A DNA stretch of 64,000 bases from an uncultured Bacteroidales bacterium (GCA_902792435.1 CADAZN010000003.1:45717-109716); one strand, 5' to 3'; shown: positions 50,376 through 60,208, counted from the first letter of the stretch. The notes: generated from the sequence alone by a model not told the origin. Program-made: numbers and translations.

Positions 50376-50921
50376 TTAAATATAATATCCGTTTTTTTCA
50401 ATGTTTCCTACACGCTCAATATACTCGGCGGTAATCTTGATAACGCAAGCTGGTGTGCTCGCCCCCTGCACATAGTAGTTGTAGTTGAACACCATGTTCT
50501 TGTCAATCAAAACGCCCAGGAATTTGTTGCCATTTACATCAGGTTCCATCGACTCCATAGCTTGGTAAAGCAATAGAGCCACTTGTTGCTTACTGTTCTC
50601 AATGTCATTGTTTGTCACGTAGGCCAGTCCCATGCCAATCAATGGCGAGCAATTGCTGTTGACGTTGATGTTATTCTGATCAAGGGTAACGCTAGAAACA
50701 ACTATACCGGTACCATAGTAGTAGGGCGTGTTTAGATTCATTTCGTCAACAAACCGCATGATGGCTTCATCATCATAGACCATTGGAGTACTTATAGAGT
50801 AATCCTCTTTAGCTTGGTTTGAGACAACCTTATCCACTGGAAAGGCATTGGCTCTCAGTCCTGTAAGTAACACAAATGCACTGGCAGCAAAAAGTAAAGA
50901 TACACGTTTTAAGTAAATCAT
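50376..50921 (-). CDS. Secreted protein of unknown function
   Basis: A 181-residue protein with a signal peptide (about 1-26, LLFAASAFVLLTGLRANA). No domain is recognised. The mature part is mixed alpha/beta, with a central conserved-looking YYYGTGIVVSSVTLDQNN and a C-terminal ITAEYIERVGNIEKNGYYI. It lies just upstream of the sigma-caspase operon on the same strand but is separated from it by a good terminator, so a link is possible but not shown. Confidence 0.6.
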   Translation of the reverse strand: MIYLKRVSLLFAASAFVLLTGLRANAFPVDKVVSNQAKEDYSISTPMVYDDEAIMRFVDEMNLNTPYYYGTGIVVSSVTLDQNNINVNSNCSPLIGMGLAYVTNNDIENSKQQVALLLYQAMESMEPDVNGNKFLGVLIDKNMVFNYNYYVQGASTPACVIKITAEYIERVGNIEKNGYYI

Positions 50922-51330
50922 AATGTAAATGTTTTGAATGTGAATAATTCCGTTTTATTCTGTATCAAAACATTGACAGAAGGTAATCACATTTTGATTT
51001 CAAATTATAGAAAGTAAAGTTTTGGGCCGCTTTTTAATGCATTTTAACTTTATAATCTCAAACAACCGTCACAACCCATTAACAACCCAAACAACACTTC
51101 TTTTAATGTTGTGAATGTTGTTTTTTATGTTGTTTCTGTTGTTTGAAATTTCCATCGACTTTGGGTGGTATTTTTAAGGCGTTGGTGATTTTTTCTTTCA
51201 AATTGTTTTTGGTTTTAAAAATAATGTGTATTTTTGTTAGTTGATTTTGTGCATTTGTGACAATGCGCATCTTAACCAAAAAAAGAATACTAACGAGATA
51301 ACACTTTTTTATTAACCAAAACTTAATGCA
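50922..51330. other. Divergent intergenic region with AACAAC/GTTGTT inverted repeats
   Basis: About 400 bp without an ORF. At 51058-51150 AACAAC-rich DNA is followed by GTTGTT-rich DNA, so CAAACAAC near 51058 can pair with GTTGTTTG near 51140. A weak promoter for the plus-strand gene lies at 51208-51236. Confidence 0.55.
51208..51236 (+). promoter_or_regulatory. Candidate promoter of the propeller gene at 51331
   Basis: TTTG (51208-51211), 17 bp (short), TATTTTTG (51229-51236). Confidence 0.45.
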
Positions 51331-52989
51331 ATGAAGAAATTTTTACTTTTTACTTGTATGTTGGCCATGGGACTGGCTGCTTTTGCTCAGAACCCATATG
51401 CCTACAATGCTTCGACGGGTGAGGTTGCTGAGCAGGGACTGCCCGTGAACTACACGCTGAATGCTGCTGCAGTGAGCGTCGTTGTTGACTTCATCGATGC
51501 TAATGGCGCTATTGCCAAGAGTGAGGAGCTGGGTGAGGAATACCTGACAGCAGGTGAGCACGCAGCCAGTGTATCTATTGATGGTTTAGACCCTGGAACC
51601 TATTCATTGGCCATCCGCGTAAAGGGTGCCGCCCTGGAGGCGCCTGTTCAGTGTGACCCAGTATATGTATTCTGGAGTCCTTACGGAATTGCCATTGACA
51701 ATGACCCAATGAGCAAGCACTTCGGTCGCGTTCTCGTTACAGAGTGCCAGCCCAGCGTCAATGGTAAAGGTGCAGGGACTGCTTACTGGACTTCTAACCA
51801 ACACAGCGGTGTGGGTGTTGGACTCTATGAATTTGACCCACAGCTTAACCGTGTCCAGAATCCCGAAGGAACTTATGGCTATGCAGTGCCTTGGACTCAA
51901 GAAAATTATGCCTATGCCGACTACACCGGTGGCACTGGCAACAATTTTGCCCTAAAGAAAGTGAAGATTAGCAAGGACGGACGCATCTTCGTTGGTGGCA
52001 TTGACGTGAAGTATGGTCAGCCCCTCTGCGAGGTTAATCCTGACAATCTCGCTGAATGGACTCCTATCTTTGTTGGCGAAAAGAGCCAATATGAGGGAAC
52101 AGGTTATGACTGTAACCTCTATGATGCTGACGGTAATTTTGTTGCTGGTTACTCAGTATGCTTTGCCGTTATAGGTGAAGGTGAGAACCTAAAGATCACA
52201 AATCTTAGCAGCACCCGTGGACAAGTGTTCGCATACAATTCATATAAGATGTTTGAATATCCTCTTGGCACAGCTACTACTTGGGACGCTCCCGCGACTA
52301 ACGAGGTGACTCCCCTGAGTGGAAAATTTAATATCAGCGCTCAGAATGTGAGCATCGACTATGACCCCAATGGCAACCTGTGGTACACTCAGTATCGTTC
52401 TGCCCCTGATAGTATTCAACCCACCATGAAACATGTCAGCAAGAATAGTCAAGGAGTATGGGTAGAAGATTATAGCTATATTACAGGCACCGGATTCACC
52501 TACAATCGTGGTGGTGGCATTGCATGCAGCCCTGATGGAACCAAGCTTGCATTCTCAACTGGCGACTTTAAACTTACAGTAGCTGATGTTACTTACGATG
52601 AGAGCGGTGCGCCAACTATTGACCTGGCCAATGCAGTTACCCTAACAAGCACCGATGTGCGTGGCTTCAACGATATTGCATGGGACTATGCTGGCAACCT
52701 CTATAGCTGTGATAATGGTAAAGAGAAATTCCGCCGCTTCGCGTTCCCACGCACTTCAAGTGCCAAGGAAGGTGATCCCAACGAGGTTAGCACTCCTCTG
52801 CGTCCAGAATTCGACCTCACCATTTCCACTCCAACCAGTGTTACCGACATGAATGTGAACAAGGCTATTGCCAGCGTTGAATACGTTAACGTCAACGGCC
52901 AAGTGAGCAGCACTCCATTCAAGGGTGTGAACATCGTTGTTACTCGCTATGCCGATGGCTCAAAGAGCGTTACCAAGTTGGTGAAGTAA
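51331..52989 (+). CDS. Secreted propeller-type protein with T9SS-like tail
   Basis: A 552-residue protein with a signal peptide (about 1-20, ending AAFAQ). Residues about 30-110 form an Ig-like domain (VNYTLNAAAVSVVVDFIDAN). The rest, up to about 500, looks like an NHL/propeller array, with YGIAIDNDPMSKHFGRVLV, DYDPNGNLWYTQY, ACSPDGTKLAFSTGD and AWDYAGNLYSCDN. The same pair of modules occurs in the C-terminal half of the amidase at 3908-7750 (IGNAVDDNPESPYFGRFYLV). The last 40 residues (VSSTPFKGVNIVV-TRYADGS-KSVTKLVK) are the tail shared with the proteins at 38330 and 60315. Function unknown; it appears monocistronic. Confidence 0.7.
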   Translation: MKKFLLFTCMLAMGLAAFAQNPYAYNASTGEVAEQGLPVNYTLNAAAVSVVVDFIDANGAIAKSEELGEEYLTAGEHAASVSIDGLDPGTYSLAIRVKGAALEAPVQCDPVYVFWSPYGIAIDNDPMSKHFGRVLVTECQPSVNGKGAGTAYWTSNQHSGVGVGLYEFDPQLNRVQNPEGTYGYAVPWTQENYAYADYTGGTGNNFALKKVKISKDGRIFVGGIDVKYGQPLCEVNPDNLAEWTPIFVGEKSQYEGTGYDCNLYDADGNFVAGYSVCFAVIGEGENLKITNLSSTRGQVFAYNSYKMFEYPLGTATTWDAPATNEVTPLSGKFNISAQNVSIDYDPNGNLWYTQYRSAPDSIQPTMKHVSKNSQGVWVEDYSYITGTGFTYNRGGGIACSPDGTKLAFSTGDFKLTVADVTYDESGAPTIDLANAVTLTSTDVRGFNDIAWDYAGNLYSCDNGKEKFRRFAFPRTSSAKEGDPNEVSTPLRPEFDLTISTPTSVTDMNVNKAIASVEYVNVNGQVSSTPFKGVNIVVTRYADGSKSVTKLVK

Positions 52990-53020
52990 ATTAACCGAGA
53001 ATAGTTAACAGAAAATAGAT

Positions 53021-53053
53021 TAGAGCCGCTGCATTAGCAACGGCTCTATTTTC
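53021..53053 (+). terminator. Terminator of the propeller gene
   Basis: TAGAGCCG (53021-53028) and CGGCTCTA (53041-53048), followed by TTTTC. Confidence 0.85.
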
Positions 53054-53141
53054 ATCTAGTTATATTATAGAAGTTACTAGAGTAAGAGCAAAACCAGTGC
53101 CATTTTTTTGAGAGAAAACATTTTTATTGGTTGTGAAAGGA

Positions 53142-53169
53142 TTGATGTCAAGGAATTTTGCTATATTTG
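53142..53169 (+). promoter_or_regulatory. Promoter of the PIG-L gene
   Basis: TTG (53142-53144), 17 bp, TATATTTG (53162-53169). The expected transcription start near 53176 lies after the upstream in-frame codon at 53158, so the start at 53191 is right. Confidence 0.55.
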
Positions 53170-53190
53170 TGGAGAAAAATAATTAATACT

Positions 53191-53949
53191 ATGAATCGTC
53201 GAGACATGATAAAAATGGCTGGCACAGCGGCACTGGGGGCCACTGTGCTGGGAATTCCTGTGGCAGCAAGTGCTGAGAGTGCTGCAAGTAATGATACCAC
53301 TAGGCGACGCCGCAAGGTGTTGGTGATAGGCGCTCACCCCGATGACCCTGAGACGGGATGTGGAGGCGTGATGTGCCTGCTAGCCGATGCGGGCCACGAG
53401 GTTGTGTGCGTTTATCTCACTCGCGGCGAAGCCGGCATCGCTGGCAAGAGTCACGACGAGGCAGCCGCAATACGCGTGGTGGAGAGCGAGAATGCCTGCC
53501 AAATAACTGGCGCTCGCCACATCTTTATGAGCCAAGTTGACGGCAACACCGAGGTAAATCTGGAGCGTTATAAGGAGATGCGCGAACTCATCGACCGAGA
53601 GAACCCCGACGTGGTTCTCACCCACTGGCCCATCGACGCCCACCGCGACCATGCCGTGTGCGGAACGCTGGTGCTCGACGCATGGCGACGGCTCGACCGC
53701 TGCTTCCAGCTCTACTATTTCGAGGTGATGACCGGTGAGCAGACGCAGATGTTCCACCCTACCCACTGGGTGAACATCGAGGCGGTGCTTGAGCGCAAGC
53801 ACGAGGCATGCAACTGCCACGTGAGCCAGGGCATGAAAGCCCTCTACGATGGCTGGCACACCACCATGGAGCGCTTTCGCGGCATTGAGAGCCGCTGTCT
53901 CGCCGCCGAAGCTTTCGCCCTGCACAGCGACTCGCTGGCCTCTCTCTGA
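53191..53949 (+). CDS. Tat-exported PIG-L (LmbE) family deacetylase
   Basis: A 252-residue protein when started at 53191. The N-terminus MNRRDMIKMAGTAALGATVL is a twin-arginine signal, ending near AASAES. The catalytic domain has the zinc and base motif VIGAHPDDPETGCGG and the second ligand motif HWPIDAHRDHAV. PIG-L enzymes remove acetyl groups from GlcNAc-type sugars (GlcNAc-PI, GlcNAc-inositol, teicoplanin precursors and others). An exported one probably acts on a periplasmic glycan, but the substrate is unknown. A GCATAATTCATAATGCACAAT-type repeat and a bidirectional terminator follow the stop. Confidence 0.87.
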   Translation: MNRRDMIKMAGTAALGATVLGIPVAASAESAASNDTTRRRRKVLVIGAHPDDPETGCGGVMCLLADAGHEVVCVYLTRGEAGIAGKSHDEAAAIRVVESENACQITGARHIFMSQVDGNTEVNLERYKEMRELIDRENPDVVLTHWPIDAHRDHAVCGTLVLDAWRRLDRCFQLYYFEVMTGEQTQMFHPTHWVNIEAVLERKHEACNCHVSQGMKALYDGWHTTMERFRGIESRCLAAEAFALHSDSLASL

Positions 53950-53984
53950 AATGCACAACGCATAATTCATAATGCACAATTGCT
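53950..53984 (+). repeat. ATGCACAACGCATAATTCAT repeat directly after a stop codon
   Basis: Begins at the base after the TGA of the PIG-L gene. Units of TGCACAA/GCATAATTCATAA, the same family as at 22786, 33432 and 36921. Confidence 0.85.
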
Positions 53985-54001
53985 GCGCTAACGAGAGAGA
54001 G

Positions 54002-54042
54002 AAAAAAATGGGTGCGTCAGAATTCTGGCGCACCCATTTTTT
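54002..54042. terminator. Bidirectional terminator
   Basis: AAAATGGGTGCG and CGCACCCATTTT with inner CAG/CTG pairs, and A and T runs on both sides. Serves the PIG-L gene (+) and the Dcu transporter (-). Confidence 0.92.
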
Positions 54043-54060
54043 AGTTGATTCTCTAAAGTT

Positions 54061-55518
54061 TTAAATCCAGCCCATAGAATGATAAAGGTAGGCAATAAGA
54101 TAACCGGCCACACATGCAACAATGGTGTGCACCAAACCAGGCATCATGAACGAGTGGTTAAGCAGATATTTGCCAATCTTGGTGGTGCCTGTGCGGTCAA
54201 AGTTCACTGTAGCAATATCCGATGGATAGTTAGGGATGAAGAAGTAGCCATAAACCGATGGCAGCACGCCCAGCAGAATCCATCCATCGATGCCAAGCTT
54301 GTAGGCAAGTGGCAGCATGGCAACCACCACAGCGCCTTGAGAGTTTACGAGCACCGACACCAGGAAGAACGCAAAAGCTATCGACCACGGATATTGCTCT
54401 ACCATGCCAGCAAGCATATCCTGTATAGCACCTAAATAGTTTGCAAAATAAGTGTCGGCGAGCCATGCGATACCATAGATGGCAACAACGGCAACCATAC
54501 CACTCTGCCACACCGGACCACTAACGGCCTTTTTGGGAGAGGCCTTGCAGAAGATTATCATCAACGCAGCAGCCGCTATCATGACAATCTGAATCACAAT
54601 ATTCATCTTCAACGGGCTCATTACAACCTCAGTTACATCGGGTACAACTTCCTCAATCTTTGCCAGTTTTTCAGGACTTATACTCGCACCTAGCATTTCC
54701 ATGTTAGATGCACCCTTAATAGCCTTGACGGTCTCATAGGCAGGAAGCATATCTTGGAAGATAGCAAAGAACACGATAACGAGCAGGGCTCCAAAGAAAA
54801 TGAACACCGCACGCTTGCTCTCGGGAGCAATCTCCTTGTTGAGAGTGGTGGCTGTGCTGCCATAGATAAAATCGCGTTGCTCGGAATCGGCAATCCTCTT
54901 CTGGAACTCAGGATCTTTGTCAAGGTCCTTGCCACGCTTATAGGAAGCCACCGATGCAATGATGATACCCAGCAAGCATGCAGGCATTGTTACCATGAGC
55001 ACCTTGGGGATGGTGATGGCATAGCCATTGGTGCCCGAGATAGTGATGAATGCCACCACAGCAGCTGCGATGGGCGAACAAGTGATACCAATCTGCGATG
55101 CAATACTTGCAATACCGCATGGGCGCTCTGGACGAATGCCCTTCTTGATGGCGATGTCGCAAATGATGGGCATCAAGGTGTAAACAACGTGTCCTGTTCC
55201 CACAAGCACGGTAAGGAAGAAGGTGCAAATAGGGGCAAAGAAAGTGATGCGGTCGGGATGCTTACGCAGGAATTTCTCGGCCAACTGGATAAGCCAGTCC
55301 ATACCGCCCGACGCCTGCATAATACCAGCACATGTAACTGCTGCTATGATGATGTAGATAACATCGGTAGGAGGTGTGCCAGGTTCTAATCCAAAGCCAA
55401 ACACCAGAATCGCGAGGCCAATTCCTGAAATGGCACCCAACGCCAGGCTGCCATATCGGGAACCCAGCCACAACGCTGCAAGAACGATGCAGAGCTGCAA
55501 AATCATTAATGCTGACAT
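54061..55518 (-). CDS. Anaerobic C4-dicarboxylate transporter (Dcu family)
   Basis: A 485-residue inner-membrane carrier with about 10-12 hydrophobic segments. Family landmarks: GLAILVFGFGLEPGTPPTDV, GGMDWLIQLAEKFLRKHPDR, GTGHVVYTLMPII, ERPCGIASIASQIGITCSP and SGTNGYAITIPKVLMVTMP. It exchanges fumarate, malate or aspartate for succinate in anaerobic fumarate respiration. DcuA versus DcuB cannot be separated by eye. A loop of about 80 residues in the middle (about 205-290) is hydrophilic. It is 40 bp downstream of an OprP-type porin, which probably supplies outer-membrane passage in one transcript. Confidence 0.92.
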   Translation of the reverse strand: MSALMILQLCIVLAALWLGSRYGSLALGAISGIGLAILVFGFGLEPGTPPTDVIYIIIAAVTCAGIMQASGGMDWLIQLAEKFLRKHPDRITFFAPICTFFLTVLVGTGHVVYTLMPIICDIAIKKGIRPERPCGIASIASQIGITCSPIAAAVVAFITISGTNGYAITIPKVLMVTMPACLLGIIIASVASYKRGKDLDKDPEFQKRIADSEQRDFIYGSTATTLNKEIAPESKRAVFIFFGALLVIVFFAIFQDMLPAYETVKAIKGASNMEMLGASISPEKLAKIEEVVPDVTEVVMSPLKMNIVIQIVMIAAAALMIIFCKASPKKAVSGPVWQSGMVAVVAIYGIAWLADTYFANYLGAIQDMLAGMVEQYPWSIAFAFFLVSVLVNSQGAVVVAMLPLAYKLGIDGWILLGVLPSVYGYFFIPNYPSDIATVNFDRTGTTKIGKYLLNHSFMMPGLVHTIVACVAGYLIAYLYHSMGWI

Positions 55519-55558
55519 AATATTTAGTTTTTAGTTCTTTATTCTTATGTAGGGTATC

Positions 55559-56782
55559 TCAATAACGCACGCTCACTTGAACATACACGCTGCTGTAGTT
55601 GTGCTTAGCAAGAGAGCGGTCGTTGGTGAACACATATTCCGACTGTATCTCAAAATACTTGCAGAAGCGGAAATTTAGACCAATCTCATAGTTGGTCTTG
55701 GCGTGCAGCCATGAGGCGCTGGGGCGATACAGGTCGTAACGCCCTTTCACAAGCAGCTTGTCGCGATAAACCGGAACGATAGCGAGAGCATAGAAGCCAT
55801 CGGCCTTATCGGCTGCTATCGCGTTGCCGTCGCGGTCGGTATAGGTTTTGATTGTCAGGTCGGTAGCATCGCCGGGCTTTTGATAGGTAGTGGCAAAGCC
55901 CAGACCAGTAGAATGGATGTACTCGCCACGCAACTGCAAGTCACCCTTCTTATACTCGGCACTCAAAGCATAGCGGTGCTTGTTAAGGCTCAGCACCTCG
56001 CCGCCACTCTTGCGGGCATAGGAGCCTTCCCAGCCAAACGCGCCAATGCGCAGTCCGGCAACAGGCATCACCCACACACCGCCTATGATATCCTTCTTCT
56101 TGTCGACATCGGTAACATTAATGCCCTGTCCGTTAAACACGCCCACCTGGTAGTGAAGCAAGTAACGGCCAGAGCGGTTCTTGAGGAAGTCGCCCTGCAC
56201 CTGCAGACCTATGTCACGACCATTGCTGGCATGCTCACCAGTGCGGTCGCTGAACCCCGACAGCTTTGAAACAGGCTGAGAATAGGACATAAAGCCCTGG
56301 TCAAGCGGATGCATGGGGTTCTCAAAGGTGAATGGCCTCTTAAACTGGCCAAGCTTAACCTTGAAGAAATCAAATCGCTGCCACTCCATGAAGTAGTCAA
56401 CAAGGCGGGGGCTGCTACCCAAAGTTGACGTGTTGCCGTTGATTTGACCTTGAACCTTATAATATAGCTCGTTGAGGATTCGCCCCTCAAACGAAGCTCT
56501 CACAATCCTGATGTTGAAGGTATTGCTGTTGTTTCCTTCCTGGAAAGTGGCTTGATAGGACGCAATGCCATATCCGCTAAACTTTGGCTTGGTGAAGATA
56601 GGCGGTTTTTCGCTTTTCTTATCTTTGTCTTTTGCCACTGGGCTTTCGCTACTCTCTGCATTCAGGGCCACAGGAGCATTATCCCCACTATTGGCATTAT
56701 CAACAACTGTACTCACATCGTCATTGGCCATGGCTGGCAACAACCATAGTAACAACAACAATGCTAATAATGACCTTTTCAT
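55559..56782 (-). CDS. Outer-membrane porin of the phosphate-selective porin O/P type
   Basis: A 407-residue protein when started at 56782 (MKRSLLALLLLLWLLPAMA, a signal peptide). An upstream ORF extension from 56863 passes through the -7 promoter element and is not used. The body is a beta-barrel of OprO/OprP type: SGYGIASYQATFQEGN, FNIRIVRASFEGRI, DFFKVKLGQFKRPFTFENP, HASNGRDIGLQVQGDF, and the last strand ending VQVSVRY with a terminal aromatic. The name reflects the family; in this operon with a Dcu carrier it may pass dicarboxylates. An acidic Asn-rich segment follows the signal peptide. Confidence 0.85.
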   Translation of the reverse strand: MKRSLLALLLLLWLLPAMANDDVSTVVDNANSGDNAPVALNAESSESPVAKDKDKKSEKPPIFTKPKFSGYGIASYQATFQEGNNSNTFNIRIVRASFEGRILNELYYKVQGQINGNTSTLGSSPRLVDYFMEWQRFDFFKVKLGQFKRPFTFENPMHPLDQGFMSYSQPVSKLSGFSDRTGEHASNGRDIGLQVQGDFLKNRSGRYLLHYQVGVFNGQGINVTDVDKKKDIIGGVWVMPVAGLRIGAFGWEGSYARKSGGEVLSLNKHRYALSAEYKKGDLQLRGEYIHSTGLGFATTYQKPGDATDLTIKTYTDRDGNAIAADKADGFYALAIVPVYRDKLLVKGRYDLYRPSASWLHAKTNYEIGLNFRFCKYFEIQSEYVFTNDRSLAKHNYSSVYVQVSVRY

Positions 56783-56825
56783 AGCAATAGTTAATTTATT
56801 TATTGTTAATGATATTATTCGGTTA

Positions 56826-56833
56826 CAAATATA
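56826..56833 (-). promoter_or_regulatory. Candidate -7 element of the porin-Dcu operon
   Basis: TATATTTG on the minus strand, 43 bases before the ATG at 56782. The nearest TTTG is only 14 bp away. Confidence 0.5.
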
Positions 56834-56931
56834 CACATTTTTTGCGACAAAAACCACTATCAATTAAATAAACCGACAAGTTCTTCAATTAAAGCCCTAA
56901 AAAGTGATGAGAATTAGGACAAGAATGTAAA

Positions 56932-56962
56932 CAAAAGGATGCGTCAAACATGTTGACGCACC
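56932..56962 (-). terminator. Terminator of the LRR-dockerin gene
   Basis: TGCGTCAA (56940-56947) and TTGACGCA (56953-56960); on the minus strand a TTTTG tail follows. Confidence 0.8.
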
Positions 56963-56990
56963 CCTCTTGTTATTATGAAGAATGATACTA

Positions 56991-59900
56991 TTAATTGCCT
57001 AGCAAGATGTTGTAAATAATGGTCACATCAACGGCAGTAACTTGACCGTCACCATCTACATCGGCTGTGGCTGCAAACTCATCGCTAGTGCCCAGTATCA
57101 CATTGTAGACTGCTGTGATGTCAACCGAAGTCACCTCACCATCGCCATTCACGTCGCCATAAACGCCACCACCAATTGGCCTGATGAGGAAATCTTTCCA
57201 GTCATCACTTGCCTTGTAAGCGGCTATTGACTCGGCAGGAACGCTTAGCGTGATTGATGGCTTGTCAAGACCATAGAATGCCGAGTTTGCCGATGGCGGA
57301 GTGACTGCGTGGCACTCAATAGACGAGAGGTTTTCACAACCCGAGAATGCCTGTATTGCCACTGTCTCAACACCGCTGCCAAGCACTACCGACTCTATTT
57401 CGGCACCATAGAACGACATCATACCTAACGTTGTGATATAGTCGCTGAGAATAACCTTGTTCCTTTTAAGATACATGCAGCCATTGCGTGCTATTGCTTT
57501 AACCGAGGGCATAAACACTCCGGTAAAGGTGGTGTTGGATGCTGGCCAACGCACCAAGGTGGTCTTATTCTTATCGAAGAGCGCACCCTGTAGCGAAACA
57601 TAGGACTCGTTGCCGCTTTCCACTGTGATGTTCTCAAGTGACGCATTGATAAGCGAGCTAGCATCAAGCGACGTGAACGATGCAGGCAGATGTACCGATG
57701 TCAGCATTGGATTATTTCCAAGAGCTCCATTCACAGTCGACTCCACTCCCTCATAGAGGATAAGGTTGGAAAGTTTGGGATTATTGGTTACTGAATAAGA
57801 ATTCAAAGTTTTCGAACCAATGTAGAGTGTCTCAAGGTCACTGCAACCGTTAAGCGCCCATGAACCAATAGAATTCACAAAGCCACTAATCAACATACCC
57901 TTAAATCCTCTCTGATTTCGGAATGCGTCACCACCCAAACTCCGCACGTTGTTAATGTCGCCATTGAAATAGATGATATTTGGTATCTCAACTAAATCAA
58001 ACACTGTGCCATCATTTATCAACGACTTGCCATACTGGCTGAATCCAGTGACGATGGCTTTACCCTCACTGTCAAGAGAGAAGGCCAGAATAGCATCCTC
58101 GGCGTCGGCATCATAGTAGCCTGTTATGTTGAAGTCTTTCCAATTATCGTCGGTGCTATAAGCCTCAACCGAGCCTTTCGGCACTAAAAGATATATCGAT
58201 GATTGGTCAAGATTGACGAAAGCCGAATCTGCAGCAGGAGGCACAATAGTGTGTGACAGGAAAGAAGTGAGATCATTGCAATATTTGAACGCTCCTTTTC
58301 CTATCGTTTGCACGTTGCTGCCCATTTTGAATGTAGCTAAATCTGACGACCTGAACGCCTCAAAACCAATTTCGGTGACACCATCGGGAAGAATCAAGTA
58401 ATTGCGATGAAGGCCATGGCAGGCATTATCGGCAATCTTAGTGAGTGTTGTCGGCAGTTCACCACTATGTGCAGTATTCGACGATGGGAATCTTACCAGT
58501 GTCTTCTTTTGAGAGTCGAAGAGCACGCCATTCTCCGATGTGTAATTCGCATTTCCGCTTGCCACTGTGATGTTCATGAGGCTATCCTGTGAGAATGATG
58601 TATTCGACACGTAGGTTACAGTACTGGGCAACTCAACCTCTTTCAAACGAGGATTCCACCTCATAGCATCGGTCATGAGAAACTTTACACCAGGGTTCAG
58701 TATAAGCGACGTTAGATTGCTATTGCTAGTAATAGCAAATTCGCCTATCACTTCGGCTGCAACTTCAATCGACCCAAGGTCTTTACAATTAAATAGCGCA
58801 TAATTGCCCACTCGCTTTATATTGTCAAATATTACGACCTTCATTATGCCACTCTGATTATAGAAAGCCCGCTCGGTCAATTCGGTGACATCATACATTC
58901 TTTCATTGTGATAGACACATTTAGGAATCTCTAAACGGGAGAACATACTTCCATTTGCAATAATATTGAGGGAATAATCGCTAAGACCAGTGACAAATGC
59001 CTGGTCATTGCCATCGGCGGTATTCTCCACATAGCTGTAGTTGAAAAGGCTCTCTTCGACATCCGCGTTATAGAATGGGCGCAAGGTCAATGCACTCCAA
59101 GTGCTATTGTTTTGATAAAAACTTTCGGCATTATCAGGAACGTAGGCTGTAGTACTTGTAAGGCCAGTAAAGGCATCGGTAGTTGTGGCAGGAACCTCAT
59201 CGTTCAAAATAATGATTTTTGCCAAGTTGGGGCAGTCGGCCAAGCATTTGTTGCCCATAACATTAACATTGGGACCCAAAACAATAGTCGACAATGCTGC
59301 ATTGTAGAAGGCATAAGGGTTCAAGCTTGTAACACCATCGGGTAGCACAAGGGTGCCTGTGTACTGATTGTTACGGAAAGCCTGTGAAGCAATGATGGTA
59401 GTCTCATCGGCAAGTGAATAGTAGTAAGTGGTGTGTGCCTCAGGACAATATAGGAGTGTCGACTTGTCCTTGCTGTACAAGATTCCATCCACTTGGGAAT
59501 AGACTGTGTGGTCAAAGCTCACAGCAAAACGCTTGAGATTGGTACAACCGGCAAACACGTTTGGAGCATTCATTCCTCTTAAAGTCAATGGAATACCAAC
59601 ATAGAGGAGCGAAGTGCAATTCTCGAAAGCTCCCTCTTCAAGGTATCCAGTTCCCTCGTCAAGATCCAAATCAGAGAGATTGCTGCAATTGGCAAAGGCG
59701 TCACTCTCGAGGAAATCGGCCCTTGTAACTACAGTAGTCAATGAAGTGTTATTGCTGAAAGCACCAACGCCCACACGGGTGATAGCCGAATGAAGGGTCA
59801 CTGATCCCAAAAACGGAAGATTACTGAACGCATTGTCGGCAACTTCGGTAACCGCAAAAGCTGGAGTACCAAGGCCGTCAACAAATAATGCCTCGGGCAA

Positions 59901-60113
59901 TGACAAACTGTAAGTTACACCATTAAGCAGGAAGTTGCGGCTGGCTGTACTCTTGGCTGTTGACGTCATACCAGTAACAGTAAGTGTTCCATTGGTACGG
60001 TCCACTTCATAGTTGAAATCACCGCTAGTGTAAGTCTCGGCTTGCGCCAAGCCTGCCGTTATAAAGAATATAAATAGCATCAGCAGGATTTTGTAGTTAT
60101 TATTCATAAGCAT
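56991..60113 (-). CDS. BspA-type LRR surface protein with C-terminal dockerin
   Basis: About 1040 residues. The start is placed at the ATG at 60113 (MLMNNNYKILLMLFIFFITA, a signal peptide; 60107 is equally possible). An ORF start at 60179 lies within the -7 element and is rejected. Three blocks of LRR_5 repeats (VTEVADNAFSNLPFLGSVTL and relatives) are each closed by a short beta segment with W-x-D/A ... PFY or ITGYYD. The repeated phrase YLPKGS/LVPKGSVEAYSTDD is typical of BspA ends. The last 60 residues are a dockerin (DVNGDGEVTSVD, DVDGDGQVTAVD). It is a surface-exposed binding protein, ligand unknown, and monocistronic. Confidence 0.83.
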   Translation of the reverse strand: MLMNNNYKILLMLFIFFITAGLAQAETYTSGDFNYEVDRTNGTLTVTGMTSTAKSTASRNFLLNGVTYSLSLPEALFVDGLGTPAFAVTEVADNAFSNLPFLGSVTLHSAITRVGVGAFSNNTSLTTVVTRADFLESDAFANCSNLSDLDLDEGTGYLEEGAFENCTSLLYVGIPLTLRGMNAPNVFAGCTNLKRFAVSFDHTVYSQVDGILYSKDKSTLLYCPEAHTTYYYSLADETTIIASQAFRNNQYTGTLVLPDGVTSLNPYAFYNAALSTIVLGPNVNVMGNKCLADCPNLAKIIILNDEVPATTTDAFTGLTSTTAYVPDNAESFYQNNSTWSALTLRPFYNADVEESLFNYSYVENTADGNDQAFVTGLSDYSLNIIANGSMFSRLEIPKCVYHNERMYDVTELTERAFYNQSGIMKVVIFDNIKRVGNYALFNCKDLGSIEVAAEVIGEFAITSNSNLTSLILNPGVKFLMTDAMRWNPRLKEVELPSTVTYVSNTSFSQDSLMNITVASGNANYTSENGVLFDSQKKTLVRFPSSNTAHSGELPTTLTKIADNACHGLHRNYLILPDGVTEIGFEAFRSSDLATFKMGSNVQTIGKGAFKYCNDLTSFLSHTIVPPAADSAFVNLDQSSIYLLVPKGSVEAYSTDDNWKDFNITGYYDADAEDAILAFSLDSEGKAIVTGFSQYGKSLINDGTVFDLVEIPNIIYFNGDINNVRSLGGDAFRNQRGFKGMLISGFVNSIGSWALNGCSDLETLYIGSKTLNSYSVTNNPKLSNLILYEGVESTVNGALGNNPMLTSVHLPASFTSLDASSLINASLENITVESGNESYVSLQGALFDKNKTTLVRWPASNTTFTGVFMPSVKAIARNGCMYLKRNKVILSDYITTLGMMSFYGAEIESVVLGSGVETVAIQAFSGCENLSSIECHAVTPPSANSAFYGLDKPSITLSVPAESIAAYKASDDWKDFLIRPIGGGVYGDVNGDGEVTSVDITAVYNVILGTSDEFAATADVDGDGQVTAVDVTIIYNILLGN

Positions 60114-60176
60114 ATAGTTTTTTATTGAAACACATTTATCTCTTTGTTTTTGTAACGAAATGCAATCATTTTGCAA

Positions 60177-60208
60177 CAAAGATACAGTTATTTCATTAAT
60201 CTTCCAAA
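60177..60208 (-). promoter_or_regulatory. Promoter of the LRR-dockerin gene
   Basis: Minus strand TTTG (60205-60208), 20 bp, TATCTTTG (60177-60184). It sets the start of the gene downstream of 60170. Confidence 0.8.
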
